64,000 nucleotides of DNA from Streptomyces beigongshangae (GCF_019710745.1 NZ_JAHKJW010000009.1:21135-85134); one strand, 5' to 3'; counted from the stretch's first letter, positions 26,273-37,611 are shown. A program made the numbers and translations. The notes: generated from the letters alone by a model not told the origin.

Positions 26273-26872
26273 ATGAGCGATGACCACACGCATGTCCAGG
26301 AGTTCTTCTCGTCCCGCGCGGCGGACTGGGACGAGAGGTTCCCCGACGACGGCCCGGCGTACGCGGCGGCCGTCGCCGAGCTCGGGCTGCGGGAAGGCGA
26401 CCGCGTCCTCGACGCGGGGTGCGGTACGGGACGGGCCCTGCCGCCCCTCAGGGACGCCGTGGGACCTTCGGGCGTGGTCCTCGGCGCGGATCTGACGCCG
26501 GCCATGCTGGCGGCCGCGGTACGGGCGCGCCGTGACCGGGCCGGCTGCCTGCTCCTCGCCGATGTGGCGCGGCTGCCGCTGCGTGCGGAGTCGCTCCATG
26601 CCGTCTTCGCCGCCGGACTCGTCGCGCATCTTCCGGACCCCGGCGGGAATCTGCGCGAGCTGGCACGGGTCGTACGCCCCGGTGGCATCCTGGCGCTCTT
26701 CCACCCGATCGGCCGGGCCGCCCTCGCTGCGCGCCAGGGGCGGCGGCTCACATCGGCCGACCTACGCGCGGAGGGCAACCTCGGCCCGCTGCTGTCCGCC
26801 TCCGGCTGGCACATGACGTCATACGTGGACGAGGACGCCCGGTTCCTCGCCCTGGCCGAGCGCCGCCTCTGA
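26273..26872 (+). CDS. SAM-dependent class I methyltransferase
   Basis: The protein has 199 residues from the ATG at 26273; an ATG nine bases earlier is equally possible. Motif I is VLDAGCGTGRALPPL, followed by VLGADLTPAML and LLADVARLPLRAESLHAVFA, then RVVRPGGILALFHPIG. These are the SAM-binding and post-I motifs of methyltransferase family 11. The substrate is unknown. No functional partner is next to it; the short hypothetical gene at 26994 may be downstream on the same transcript. Confidence 0.88.
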   Translation: MSDDHTHVQEFFSSRAADWDERFPDDGPAYAAAVAELGLREGDRVLDAGCGTGRALPPLRDAVGPSGVVLGADLTPAMLAAAVRARRDRAGCLLLADVARLPLRAESLHAVFAAGLVAHLPDPGGNLRELARVVRPGGILALFHPIGRAALAARQGRRLTSADLRAEGNLGPLLSASGWHMTSYVDEDARFLALAERRL

Positions 26873-26993
26873 AAGCTCTGCTCAAGCCCTCCGAGTCGCT
26901 ACCGCCCTCTTCTGATGCCGAAGCTTCACATCTACGGTGAATGGAGACAGATGGGCGAAGACCGGTGAAACAGCACAGGGGAAGGTGGCCCGC

Positions 26994-27320
26994 ATGTCCG
27001 GCACATCGGCCAGGCTCCGGAAGCTCTTCATGCGCCCGCGAACGGCCGGCCCCCAGCGCTCCGGCCCCTCGGCCGACCGTCGCCCGAAGAAGCAGGGGAA
27101 GCAGACGCACAACCTGTTCGAAGCCGCCGCGGCCTATGTGTCGGCGGGTGTCGAGGACGACCAGGAAGGGCTCGACGAGGCCGCGACCTGGGTGTCGCCG
27201 GAGGCTCTGTCCTTCGGAGTGAACGAGTTGGCGTGCCGGGCCGTCATCGCGCTCGCGCGGGAGCGCGACGAGCCACCCAGCGTCGTGGCCCGGACCCTCC
27301 TCGGCCTGCCCGCCGTCTGA
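26994..27320 (+). CDS. Small hypothetical protein
   Basis: The protein has 108 residues from the ATG at 26994, preceded by GGGGAAGGTGG; a GTG-start extension of 19 residues is open but has no better site. The first 40 residues are basic (RLRKLFMRPRTAGPQR). The rest looks like a helical domain (LFEAAAAYVSAGVEDDQEGL and NELACRAVIALARERDEPPS). I do not recognise the family. The coding pattern and ribosome binding site support a real gene. Confidence 0.7.
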   Translation: MSGTSARLRKLFMRPRTAGPQRSGPSADRRPKKQGKQTHNLFEAAAAYVSAGVEDDQEGLDEAATWVSPEALSFGVNELACRAVIALARERDEPPSVVARTLLGLPAV

Positions 27321-27476
27321 CCGGGACGGGGTCCTGGGCGGACTCGGCACGGCGACAGGCCACCGTCTCGCTCCCCTACGGAAACGGACGCCGTTCCCTG
27401 GGTGCCCTGGACCCGTGACAACGGCCGCGGGCGCGCATTAGGGTGCGCCGACGGATGTAGCGATGGGGAGGCTGGA

Positions 27477-28331
27477 ATGGCCGGGACGGACAGTGAGGCC
27501 GTCGCCGCCGGGGACGACGACGCGCTGTATGTGCTGACGGCGGTGCTGTTGACACCGGCGCAGTTCCCCAGCGTGCTGGGCGACGACTACCCGGAAGCCT
27601 GCGCGGCGCTCGGTCTCGCGCCCCTCGCCGACGGATACGGCCTGGTGCTGGGCCAGGACGGGGACGGAGCCCGGTGGACCGTCGTCGTCGACGACGTCTC
27701 GCTGGTGGCCGTCGCCATCGCGTCCTGGGACTGCGGCATGGAGTACGACCTGTCGCCGGACGATCGCTCGATGGTGGCGGCGCTGCCCGGATGGCCGCTG
27801 GCCGTGGCGGTCGCGGCGCCGGGTGTGCCTGCCCCGCACGACCCCTCGCCCGAGATCACGGAGCAGACCCCGCTGTGTCCGCCGGACACGTCTGCCTGGG
27901 GTGCCGCGCAGCGCCGCCTCGGTGCGGACGAGATCGCCCTCCAGTGGGCCGCCTGGCGCGAACAGATCGACGAGACCCAGTTCGCCCGTACGACAACCGC
28001 AAAGAACGCCCCGGACGACGCGTCCGAGCAGCCCGGCGCGGACGGACGTGGTGGGCGGCAACCGCTCAGTGGCGTCCAGCGCGTCCTCGCGGAAGCGCGT
28101 TCGTACGTGGACGCGCCCCCGCCGCTCGGCCGCGTGCGCTCGTCCTTCGCCCCGGGAGACGCGCGGACCCTCCGGGCCGACGGGCCCGGCTGGTCGATGG
28201 TGGCGCGGACCGACGACATCGCCTTCGTCCTGCTCGACGAGAAGCCCGGGGAGATCCTCACGGTCGGCCGCGGTCCCGAACTGCCCGGCCTGCTGGAAGC
28301 GCTGGACAGGATGGCCGTCCGTCCCCACTGA
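27477..28331 (+). CDS. Hypothetical actinobacterial protein
   Basis: The protein has 284 residues from the ATG at 27477, with GGGGAGG upstream. Two acidic, mixed alpha/beta parts (DALYVLTAVLLTPAQFPSVL and TADGPGWSMVARTDDIAFVLL-like block near the end) are joined by a low-complexity linker around residues 175-195. The end, GEILTVGRGPELPGLLEALD, suggests a small sensor-like fold. I do not recognise the family and see no catalytic motif. It stands alone, with a 250-base gap after it. Confidence 0.75.
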   Translation: MAGTDSEAVAAGDDDALYVLTAVLLTPAQFPSVLGDDYPEACAALGLAPLADGYGLVLGQDGDGARWTVVVDDVSLVAVAIASWDCGMEYDLSPDDRSMVAALPGWPLAVAVAAPGVPAPHDPSPEITEQTPLCPPDTSAWGAAQRRLGADEIALQWAAWREQIDETQFARTTTAKNAPDDASEQPGADGRGGRQPLSGVQRVLAEARSYVDAPPPLGRVRSSFAPGDARTLRADGPGWSMVARTDDIAFVLLDEKPGEILTVGRGPELPGLLEALDRMAVRPH

Positions 28332-28584
28332 GCCGGACGGGCCGACGCGGACGGTACGAGTCACGATGGACGACGCGAAGCACGGCGGGTGATGCGGGCC
28401 GCGGGGAACCGCAGGGGCCGGGAGTCGGGAATCCGGGCGCGCGCCGCCCCGTCGGCCCGGGTTGAGCGGTGAAGCGACCGCAGCCGCCCGTGGACCCCAC
28501 CCGCCATCGGCGGGAGCGGGCCCACGAGCGGCGACGCGGTGGATCCTGCGGCTCCGGAGGAAACCGGCCGGGCGGGTGACTGGT

Positions 28585-28767
28585 TCAGCGGCCGAGTTCC
28601 TTACGTCCGGCGCGGCGCAGCCTGCGCCGCTGTGAGGGGTCCAGCGTCAGATACGCCGCTGCTGGAACCCCCAGGACGATCAGCAGGGCGATCCACCAGG
28701 GCAGCCAGAAGAGCAGGATGATGCCGGCCGCGACACCCCCTGCGGCTATTTTCGCGTTCCTTGACAT
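28585..28767 (-). CDS. Small membrane protein
   Basis: The protein has 60 residues from the ATG at 28767, with a strong GAGGAGGG site upstream. Two hydrophobic segments, GVAAGIILLFWLPWWIALLI and VLGVPAAAYLTL, are followed by a basic tail (RRRLRRAGRKELGR) that would lie in the cytoplasm. No family is recognised. It is upstream of nothing on its strand except the 28872-29912 desaturase, which is read first, so it may be the last gene of that transcript. Confidence 0.75.
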   Translation of the reverse strand: MSRNAKIAAGGVAAGIILLFWLPWWIALLIVLGVPAAAYLTLDPSQRRRLRRAGRKELGR

Positions 28768-28871
28768 GTGCGTACCCTCCTCAGCGGCCGCTGCCGCTCT
28801 CTGTCTTGAGAACGGACCCGTGCTCCCGGCGGTTCCAGACCGCGACCCTGATACGACCCTGAGTACGCCCC

Positions 28872-29912
28872 CTACTCGACCCTGAGGGGTTCCCCGACCT
28901 CGTACATGTGCCGCAGGGCCTGCCTGTAGGACTCCACGAGCCCTGTCTCCGTGTAGGAGATACCCAACTCCCGGCAGTGGGCGCGCACCAGGGGCTGGGC
29001 GAGTTTGAGGTGAGGGCGCGGCATGCTCGGGAACAGGTGGTGCTCGATCTGGTAGTTGAGACCGCCGAGGAACCAGTCGGTCAGGATCCCCCCGCGTACG
29101 TTGCGTGAGGTGAGCACCTGGCGGCGCAGGTGCCCCCATCCCTCTCCGTCGGGATCGGGCATCTCCATGCCCTTGTGGTTCGGCGCGAAGGCCATACCGA
29201 GGTGCAACCCGAAGAGCGCCTGGTGGATCGCGGCGAAGGCCAGCGCCGTGCCCAGCGGCATGGAGGTCAGCAGCAGGGCCGTGTACGCGAGGAGGTGCGT
29301 GACGAGCAGAAGGGTCTCCACCAGCCGTTCGCGAGGAGACCGCCGGCGCAGGTCCTGGAAGCCGTGGATCTTCAGGGCGACGCCTTCGAGGAGCGTGAGC
29401 GGGAAGAAGAGCCATGCCTGGTAGCGGGTGAGCCAGCGCCGGAATCCGGTACGGCCCGCCGTCTGCCCGCTGGTGAAGACCAGTACGTCGGCCTTGACGT
29501 CGGGGTCCTTGTCGATGTGGTTGGGGTTGGCGTGGTGCCGGTTGTGTTTGTCGTTCCACCAGCCGTAACTCATGCCCAGCAGCAGATTCGCGTGGACCAG
29601 CCCGATCACGCGCCCCCTCGGCCGGTTCCCGGTGATCTGGGAGTGCCCCGCGTCGTGACCTATGAAGGCCGTGCGGGCGCACAGCACCGCGAGCACCGGG
29701 GCCAGCAGCAGTACCCACCAGGAGTGACCGAGCAGGACGATGCCCGTGGCGGCGCCGGCCAGCGTGAGCGCGTTGCCGGCGATGGCGAACGCGTACCAGC
29801 CCTGCCGGCGGTCCAGGAGTCCGGCTTCTCTGACAGTGCGCAGCAGCGGGGTGAACTCACTGGTGGCAACCCTTGAGGGGGGTTCAGCGACGACTGCGGC
29901 GGTTTCGGGCAC
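28872..29912 (-). CDS. Membrane fatty acid desaturase (acyl-CoA/front-end type)
   Basis: The protein has 346 residues from the GTG at 29912. The three histidine boxes of membrane desaturases are present: HDAGHSQ (HxxxH), DKHNRHH (HxxHH) and QIEHHLFPSM (QxxHH), separated by pairs of hydrophobic segments. The QxxHH box is typical of the front-end and acyl-lipid group. The reaction would use O2 and a di-iron centre to add a cis double bond to fatty acyl chains and so raise membrane fluidity. The small membrane protein gene at 28585-28767 lies 104 bases downstream. Confidence 0.92.
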   Translation of the reverse strand: MPETAAVVAEPPSRVATSEFTPLLRTVREAGLLDRRQGWYAFAIAGNALTLAGAATGIVLLGHSWWVLLLAPVLAVLCARTAFIGHDAGHSQITGNRPRGRVIGLVHANLLLGMSYGWWNDKHNRHHANPNHIDKDPDVKADVLVFTSGQTAGRTGFRRWLTRYQAWLFFPLTLLEGVALKIHGFQDLRRRSPRERLVETLLLVTHLLAYTALLLTSMPLGTALAFAAIHQALFGLHLGMAFAPNHKGMEMPDPDGEGWGHLRRQVLTSRNVRGGILTDWFLGGLNYQIEHHLFPSMPRPHLKLAQPLVRAHCRELGISYTETGLVESYRQALRHMYEVGEPLRVE

Positions 29913-30186
29913 GGCAGGGTTCCGTTCTCTGGAGGGAGTGGGGTGAGGTGGGATGGGCGGGCAACGGGCCGACCTGTAGAAACGTACGGATCGACGGCCC
30001 TGGTCAGCCATGGCGCCACCACCCGGGTCCGGACGGGGGGAAAAGGCGACCGCGGGGTGGACCTGGCACCACCCCTGAAGCGGAGGCACCGGCCCCGGGG
30101 GCAGACATTTTGCACATCTCCTGCCGTGCTGTACCCTCGGCGACCCCGACGCCAAGTAGTCAAATTTGAGGAATATAGTCATCGCT

Positions 30187-33042
30187 GTGCAGAGGATCCC
30201 CGTCCCCAGCGTCGCCGAGATCTCCGAACTGGTTCGTTGCTGTGCCGTCTTCGTTCCCGGTGACCCGGCCCGGACCGGCGGTATCGCGTTCTGGCTGCCC
30301 GACGGCCAGGAACCGCCGGTCTTCTGCTCCGCCCCGGTCGAGGAGCTGGTAGTCGTCCTCCCCGGCGAGGACGGCGTGGAGTCGGTGCGGGTGCCGGCCG
30401 TCGTCCTGCCGACGCGGACGGCGATTCCGGTCCTCACGCGCGCGCGTGCCGCCCCGCAGGCCCATGGGGCGGCCGCCTTCTGGGGTGCCGCGGCCGTCCT
30501 GGCGCTGCACCTCACCGCGCGTGGACTGCTGCTGCCCGGCCTGAGCGCGGGCGACCACGACTCGTGGCGCGCCGGCCCTCTGGACGCCCGGGATCTGGAA
30601 CGCGTCCGTGAACTGGCCGCCGCCATGCCACCCTTCGCCCACGCGGTGCCCGTCGACGGGACGGAACCGCTGCGCCTGCCCGATCCCGAACGGCTGCTGC
30701 GCGCCTTCCTCGACGCCGTTGCCGACACCCTGCCCCGCTCCCCCGCCGCGGCGCTCGCCGCCGGCAGCCCGGTCTTCGCCGCTCCCGAGCCGCACCACGT
30801 GCCCCAGCACCGTGTGTGGGCCGCCGATGTCGCGGCGGGGCACGACGCCGGTGTACGGATCTCGCTGCGCGTGGAGGTGCCGGGCCTCGCCTCAGCCGTG
30901 TCGGACGAGACCCGCCTGCCGTTCCACGTGGTGCTTCAGCTGCACAGCGTCCGCGATCCGGCCCTGCTGGCGGACGCGGCCGGGGTGTGGAGCGGACCGA
31001 GCCCGGTCTTCGGTCCGCGCGCGCGGATGGACGCCCTGCTCGCGCTGCGCCGTGCCGCACGGGCCTGGGCCCCGCTGACGCCCCTGCTGTCGGCTGCCGT
31101 GCCCGACCGGATCGAACTCGCCGACGAGGAGGCCGCGGAACTCCTGGGCGAGGGGGCACGAGCGCTCGCCGGCACCGGCGTGGAGGTGCACTGGCCGAGG
31201 GAGCTGACGCACAAGCTGACGGCCCGCGCGGTCATCGGTCCGCCGGACGACGGCCAGGGTGCGGGCGGGCCGGCCTCGGACACGCCCTCGTTCCTGTCGG
31301 CCGACGCCCTGCTGGCCTTCAACTGGCGGTTCGCACTGGGCGACCGGCAGCTGACGCGCCAGGAGCTGGACCGGCTCGCCGAGGCCGATCGCCCCATGGT
31401 GCGGTTGCGTGACCAGTGGGTCCTCGTCGATCCGCGGGAAGTGCGCCGGGCCCGGGCCCAGCAGGACCGCAAACTGACTCCCGTCGACGCGTTGGGCACC
31501 GTCCTGACGGGTTCCACTGAGGTCGACGGCCGCAGGGTCGACGTGCGGCCCACGGGATGGCTGGCGACGTTGCGGGACCGTCTGTCGGACCCGGAGGGTC
31601 AGGAGCCGGTCGGACAGCCTCCCGCCCTGGCCGCGACGCTGCGCGACTACCAGCTGCGAGGACTCGGCTGGCTGGCCCGTATGACGTCGCTGGGTCTGGG
31701 CGGTTGCCTCGCCGACGACATGGGCCTCGGTAAGACGATCACACTCATCGCCTTGCACCTGCACCGCCAGACCGACGCGTCCGCCGCGGGACCCACCCTC
31801 GTCGTCTGCCCGACCTCCCTCATGGGCAACTGGCAGCGCGAGATCGAGAGGTTCGCCCCGGGCACCCCTGTCCGCCGCTTCCACGGCGCACGGCGGCACC
31901 TGGACGGGCCGGCCGCCGGCGAGTTCGTCCTCACGACCTACGGCACCATGCGGCTCGACGCGGCACGCCTGGCGGACGTGTCGTGGGGCATGGTCGTCGC
32001 GGACGAGGCACAGCACGTGAAGAATCCGTACTCGGACACGGCCCGGCAGCTGCGGACGATCCCCGCACGCGCGCGCGTGGCGCTCACCGGCACTCCCGTG
32101 GAGAACAACCTCCTGGAACTGTGGGCCATTCTCGACTGGACCACCCCCGGTCTGCTGGGGCGCCCGGGGACCTTCCGCAGCCGGTACGCGAAGGCCGTCG
32201 AGGGCGGGCAGGACCCCGACGCGGCGGACCGGCTCGCCCGGCTGGTGCGGCCGTTCCTCCTGCGTCGCCGCAAATCCGATCCCGGTATCGCGCCCGAGCT
32301 CCCGCCGAAGACGGAGACCGACCACGCCGTGTCCCTGTCCAAGGAGCAGGCGGGTCTGTACGAGGCCGTGGTCCGCGAGACCCTCGCGGAGATCGCGGGC
32401 GCCGACGGCATGGCGCGGCGCGGACTGATCGTGAAGCTCCTCACCGGGCTGAAGCAGATCTGCAACCACCCGGCGCAGTTCCTCAAGGAGGAGCGGCCGG
32501 GCACCGCCGGGCGCTCTGGAAAACTGGAACTGCTGGACGAGTTGCTCGACACCATCCTCTCCGAGGGGGCAGGTGTCCTGGTCTTCACGCAGTACGTACG
32601 CATGGCGCGCCTGATCGAGCACCATCTGAACGCACGTGGTGTGCCCTTCCAGTTCCTGCACGGTGGTACCTCCGTGTCCGAGCGCGAGGCCATGGTCCAG
32701 CGCTTCCAGGACGGTGAAGTGCCTGTCTTCCTGCTGTCGTTGAAGGCCGCGGGCACGGGCCTGAACCTGACGCGGGCCGAGCACGTCGTGCACTACGACC
32801 GCTGGTGGAATCCGGCCGTCGAGGCCCAGGCCACCGACCGTGCGTACCGCATCGGCCAGACCCGGCCGGTCCAGGTGCACCGGCTGATCGCCGAGGGGAC
32901 GGTCGAGGACCGTATCGCGGACATGCTGCTGCGCAAGCGGGAACTGGCGGACGCGGTACTGGGCTCCGGTGAGTCGGCCCTCACCGAACTGACCGACGCC
33001 CAACTGGCCGACCTGGTGGCACTGCGAGGAGGCTCCCGATGA
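30187..33042 (+). CDS. SNF2-family helicase/translocase
   Basis: The protein has 951 residues from the GTG at 30187; a TTG at 30166 would add seven residues but has no site. The first 480 residues are the SNF2-associated N-terminal domain found in actinobacterial proteins of this class. The motor begins with LRDYQLRGLGWLARM, motif I DDMGLGKTIT, motif II VVADEAQHVKNP, motif III LTGTPVENNL, then motifs V/VI with SLKAAGTGLNLTRAEHVVHY and TDRAYRIGQTRPVQVHR. It translocates on double-stranded DNA and remodels protein complexes. The SWIM gene starts inside its stop codon, so they act together. Confidence 0.95.
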   Translation: MQRIPVPSVAEISELVRCCAVFVPGDPARTGGIAFWLPDGQEPPVFCSAPVEELVVVLPGEDGVESVRVPAVVLPTRTAIPVLTRARAAPQAHGAAAFWGAAAVLALHLTARGLLLPGLSAGDHDSWRAGPLDARDLERVRELAAAMPPFAHAVPVDGTEPLRLPDPERLLRAFLDAVADTLPRSPAAALAAGSPVFAAPEPHHVPQHRVWAADVAAGHDAGVRISLRVEVPGLASAVSDETRLPFHVVLQLHSVRDPALLADAAGVWSGPSPVFGPRARMDALLALRRAARAWAPLTPLLSAAVPDRIELADEEAAELLGEGARALAGTGVEVHWPRELTHKLTARAVIGPPDDGQGAGGPASDTPSFLSADALLAFNWRFALGDRQLTRQELDRLAEADRPMVRLRDQWVLVDPREVRRARAQQDRKLTPVDALGTVLTGSTEVDGRRVDVRPTGWLATLRDRLSDPEGQEPVGQPPALAATLRDYQLRGLGWLARMTSLGLGGCLADDMGLGKTITLIALHLHRQTDASAAGPTLVVCPTSLMGNWQREIERFAPGTPVRRFHGARRHLDGPAAGEFVLTTYGTMRLDAARLADVSWGMVVADEAQHVKNPYSDTARQLRTIPARARVALTGTPVENNLLELWAILDWTTPGLLGRPGTFRSRYAKAVEGGQDPDAADRLARLVRPFLLRRRKSDPGIAPELPPKTETDHAVSLSKEQAGLYEAVVRETLAEIAGADGMARRGLIVKLLTGLKQICNHPAQFLKEERPGTAGRSGKLELLDELLDTILSEGAGVLVFTQYVRMARLIEHHLNARGVPFQFLHGGTSVSEREAMVQRFQDGEVPVFLLSLKAAGTGLNLTRAEHVVHYDRWWNPAVEAQATDRAYRIGQTRPVQVHRLIAEGTVEDRIADMLLRKRELADAVLGSGESALTELTDAQLADLVALRGGSR

Positions 33043-34325
33043 ACGATCCGCACGAGAACGCTCCGGAGGACGGGAACACTCCGGAGCGCACGTTCGCCGC
33101 CCTGCCGCCCGCACCCGGCCGCGGCTTCGCCCGGAGCTGGTGGGGGCAGGCATGGCTCAAGGCGCTGGAGGACGCCACGCTGGACTCGCGGCAGCTGCGG
33201 ACGGGGCGGCGGCTCGCGCGCTCCGGAGCCGTGGGTGCCGTCTCGGTCCGGCCCGGTCGTGTCACCGCGGTCGTCCAGGACCTCGACCGCACCGCGTACC
33301 GCGCGGACGTCCTGCTGCAGGAGCTGTCCGGGGAGCAGTGGGACCGGTTGCTGGACATGACCGTCGAGCGGGCGGGGCACGTCGCGGCGCTGCTGGACCG
33401 TGAGATGCCGCCGCACCTGGTGGAGGACGCGGCGTCCGCCGGGGTCGGGCTTCTGCCCGGTCCGGGCGATCTGGAGGCGGAGTGCGGCTGCGACGCGTGG
33501 GACCACTGCGGCCACACCGCCGCGCTGTGCTACCAGATGGCGCGGCTGCTGGACCAGGATCCGTTCGTGCTGCTCCTCCTGCGCGGTCGCGGGGAGCGTG
33601 AGCTCCTCGACGAGTTGCAGAGGCGCAGCGTCCCCCGGACGGAGCCCGCCGCGGTACGGCAGGAGGTGTACGAGGGCGTGGACGCCGGCGAGGCGTACGC
33701 GGCGGCGGGCATCCTGCCGCCGCTGCCCGCGGCGCCTCCGGTGCCCGCGGAAGCGGGGGTGCCGCCCTCGCTGGACACGGAGACCGGTCCGGCGCCCGGG
33801 GTCGATCCGGCCGCGCTCGGTTTCCTGGCGGCACAGGCCGCCCGTGAGGCGCGCCGGCTGCTCGTCGACGCGCTCGGCGCGGGCCACGGGCAGCGCCCTG
33901 TGGAAATCGGTCTGTCGCCTGCTCAGGACGCCGTGCGGTTGGCGTCGGGCGGGCCCGGGGTGCCGGTGGCGGCCCGGCTCGCCGAAGGGGCGGGGCGCGA
34001 CCGGGAAGGTCTGGTGCTCGCGGTCCGCGCCTGGGAGTGCGGGGGTGCGGCCGCACTGGACGTCCTCGACGGGGACCGGCCTGCGGACGCGGAAACGCTC
34101 GCACGCGCGCGTGCCGCTCTGGAGTCCGCCTGGGAGGAGGGCGAGCGGCCTGTCCTGCGCGCGTCCCGCACCCACTGGACCGTCGTCGGCGGGGAGGCGC
34201 AGCTCCGTTTGGGGCCGGACGGCCGCTGGTGGCCCTATCGCAAGGAACGGGGCCGCTGGGCCCCTGCCGGCCCGGCGTCCAAGGACCCGGCGGCGGCGCT
34301 GGCGCTGGCGGAGGGGCAGGAGTGA
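33039..34325 (+). CDS. SWIM zinc finger protein, SNF2 partner
   Basis: The protein has 428 residues and overlaps the SNF2 gene by four bases (ATGA). FARSWWGQAWLKALEDATLD near the N-terminus is a conserved block of this family. A SWIM finger, CGCDAWDHCGHTAAL (CxCx4CxH) at about residues 150-165, would bind one zinc. The second half is Ala/Gly/Pro-rich and poorly conserved. SWIM domains bind DNA or proteins, and the coupling with SNF2 implies a shared complex, but its process (repair, chromosome organisation or defence) is not known. Confidence 0.93.
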   Translation: MNDPHENAPEDGNTPERTFAALPPAPGRGFARSWWGQAWLKALEDATLDSRQLRTGRRLARSGAVGAVSVRPGRVTAVVQDLDRTAYRADVLLQELSGEQWDRLLDMTVERAGHVAALLDREMPPHLVEDAASAGVGLLPGPGDLEAECGCDAWDHCGHTAALCYQMARLLDQDPFVLLLLRGRGERELLDELQRRSVPRTEPAAVRQEVYEGVDAGEAYAAAGILPPLPAAPPVPAEAGVPPSLDTETGPAPGVDPAALGFLAAQAAREARRLLVDALGAGHGQRPVEIGLSPAQDAVRLASGGPGVPVAARLAEGAGRDREGLVLAVRAWECGGAAALDVLDGDRPADAETLARARAALESAWEEGERPVLRASRTHWTVVGGEAQLRLGPDGRWWPYRKERGRWAPAGPASKDPAAALALAEGQE

Positions 34326-34673
34326 CACCCGGCAGGCGGGAGGGGGACAGGGCCGTGGAGCAGGGCTGACAGCCGCTCGGGACCGCCCGGCGGACCCGAC
34401 GGCGGCGGTGGCAGCGGCAGCAGCGGTCCTCCCCCGGCGTACCCGTCACCGTCGTGAGGCGGCGTGCTGCCCGGCGGCCGGGGAGGCAAGGGCTGCGTGG
34501 CCATACCGCCAGGAGCCGCCAGGAGTCGCCAGGAGTCGCCTCGAACTGGTCGCGAACCGGTCGCGAAGTGGCCCTCGCACAGAACTCCATACGGACCCAC
34601 GGCATGAGATCCACGGCATGAATCGCATGGTTCCGGATGCTTCCGCGCAAGGGCCCTTCTCCGCCCCGGTCGA
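34326..34673. other. Intergenic stretch with short tandem repeats
   Basis: No gene is recognised. The 10-base unit CGCCAGGAGY occurs three times in a row at 34507-34536, followed by two copies of a GGTCGCGAA element. The xylose isomerase gene and the SWIM gene converge here, so a bidirectional terminator is expected, but no strong hairpin stands out. Confidence 0.5.
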
Positions 34674-36029
<1,356 letters not shown>

Positions 36030-37475
36030 ATGTCAGCAGTTCAGGGTCCGCTCGTCGTCGGCGTGGACACCTCCACCCAGTCCACCAAGGCCCTGGTCGT
36101 GGACGTGGCCACCGGTACCGTGGTGGCGAGCGGCCAGGCGCCGCACACCGTGTCCTCCGGAGCGGGCCGCGAGAGCGATCCGCGGCAGTGGTGGGACGCG
36201 CTGCGGGAGGCCCTGCACCAGTGCGGGGCCCCGGCGCGCGAGGCCGCCGCGGTGTCCGTCGGCGGCCAGCAGCACGGACTCGTCACCCTCGACGTCCACG
36301 GCGCTCCGGTGCGCCCCGCGCTGCTCTGGAACGACGTACGGTCGGCGCCGCAGGCCCGTCGTCTCGTGGAGGAGCTGGGCGGCCCGAAGGCATGGGCCGA
36401 GCGCACCGGCAGTGTGCCGGGCCCGTCCTTCACGGTCACCAAATGGGCGTGGCTCGCCGAGCACGAGCCCGAGTCCGTCCGGGCCACCGCCGCCGTGCGG
36501 CTGCCCCACGACTACCTCACCGAGCTCCTCACGGGAGCGGGCACGACGGACCGCGGTGACGCCTCCGGTACGGGCTGGTGGACGTCGGGGACGGAGACGT
36601 ACGACGAGGAGGTCCTCGGCCATGTGGGGCTCGACCCGGCCCTGCTGCCCCGGGTGGGCCGGCCCGGCGAGGTCGTCGGAACCGTGCGCGGCTCCGGCGA
36701 CCTGCCGTTCGCCAAGGGCACACTGGTCGCGCCCGGCACCGGTGACAACGCCGCCGCCGCGCTGGGTCTCGGGCTGCGTCCGGGCACCGCGGTGCTCAGC
36801 CTCGGCACGTCCGGCACGGTGTACGCGGTGTCGACACGGCGGCCCGCCGACCCCACCGGCACCGTGGCGGGTTTCGCCGACGCGCGGGGCGACTGGCTGC
36901 CGCTGGCCTGCACCCTGAACTGCACTCTCGCGGTGGACCGTGTCGCCGCCCTCCTCGGTGTCGACCGTGAGGCAGTCGAACCCGGTACGGAGGTGACGCT
37001 GCTCCCCTACCTGGACGGTGAGCGCACCCCGAACCTGCCGCACGCCTCGGGCCTGCTGCACGGGCTGCGGCACGACACGACACCGGGACAACTGCTCCAG
37101 GCCGCGTACGACGGTGCCGTGCACTCGCTGCTCGGCGCCCTCGACCTGGTGCTCGACGAGGACGCGGACCGTTCGGCGCCGCTCCTGCTCATCGGCGGCG
37201 GTGCGCGGGGAACGGCCTGGCAGCAGACCGTACGGCGGCTGTCGGGACGGCCCGTCCAGGTACCGGAGGCCAGGGAGCTGGTCGCGCTCGGCGCCGCCGC
37301 GCAGGCCGCGGGCGTGCTGACCGGGGAGGACCCGGCGGCGGTGGCCCGGCGCTGGAACACGGCGCACGGACCGGTACTGGAGGCCGGGGAACGGGACGAG
37401 GCGGCGCTCGCACGGATCGCCGGGGTAATCTCCGACGCGGCTCCGCTGCTGGAGCGGGAGGCCGATCAGCGCTGA
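36030..37475 (+). CDS. xylB: Xylulokinase
   Basis: The protein has 481 residues from the ATG at 36030. FGGY-kinase motifs are present: VVGVDTSTQSTKALVVDV at the N-terminus (phosphate loop and sugar site), SVGGQQHGLVTLD, LVAPGTGDNAAAALGLG and LLLIGGGARGTAWQQ for the adenine site. It phosphorylates D-xylulose to xylulose 5-phosphate, the entry to the pentose phosphate pathway. It is divergent from xylA, ends at a very strong hairpin (37481-37532), and is followed by the ROK regulator on the same strand. Confidence 0.97.
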   Translation: MSAVQGPLVVGVDTSTQSTKALVVDVATGTVVASGQAPHTVSSGAGRESDPRQWWDALREALHQCGAPAREAAAVSVGGQQHGLVTLDVHGAPVRPALLWNDVRSAPQARRLVEELGGPKAWAERTGSVPGPSFTVTKWAWLAEHEPESVRATAAVRLPHDYLTELLTGAGTTDRGDASGTGWWTSGTETYDEEVLGHVGLDPALLPRVGRPGEVVGTVRGSGDLPFAKGTLVAPGTGDNAAAALGLGLRPGTAVLSLGTSGTVYAVSTRRPADPTGTVAGFADARGDWLPLACTLNCTLAVDRVAALLGVDREAVEPGTEVTLLPYLDGERTPNLPHASGLLHGLRHDTTPGQLLQAAYDGAVHSLLGALDLVLDEDADRSAPLLLIGGGARGTAWQQTVRRLSGRPVQVPEARELVALGAAAQAAGVLTGEDPAAVARRWNTAHGPVLEAGERDEAALARIAGVISDAAPLLEREADQR

Positions 37476-37480
37476 CGGCT

Positions 37481-37532
37481 TCGCGCTCTCCGGGCGGGAC
37501 CGGTGCCCACCGGTCCCGCCCGGAGAGCGCGA
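37481..37532 (+). terminator. Long perfect hairpin after xylB
   Basis: A 24-bp stem with no mismatch and a four-base GCCC loop begins five bases after the xylB stop. The 24-base arms start TCGCGCTCTCC and end GGAGAGCGCGA. The lack of a T-tract is normal in streptomycetes. It should stop xylB transcripts before the ROK gene. Confidence 0.85.
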
Positions 37533-37557
37533 GCGCATCAAGGAGCGCCGACATCTC

Positions 37558-37611
37558 AAGGGGTGCGGGCACGTCGGGGAGCGCGGGCACGTCGGGCAGT
37601 GCGGGCACGTC
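37558..37611. repeat. 18-bp tandem repeat between xylB and the ROK gene
   Basis: Three contiguous 18-base units, each ending in GCGGGCACGTC (at 37565, 37583 and 37601), lie in the 230-base gap. Each unit is a multiple of three, but no gene is evident across it. It is too regular and contiguous for CRISPR. Confidence 0.75.

Noticed and set aside
37558..37611. Possible CRISPR array
   Set aside because: The units are 18 bases long and adjacent, with no unique spacers between copies.
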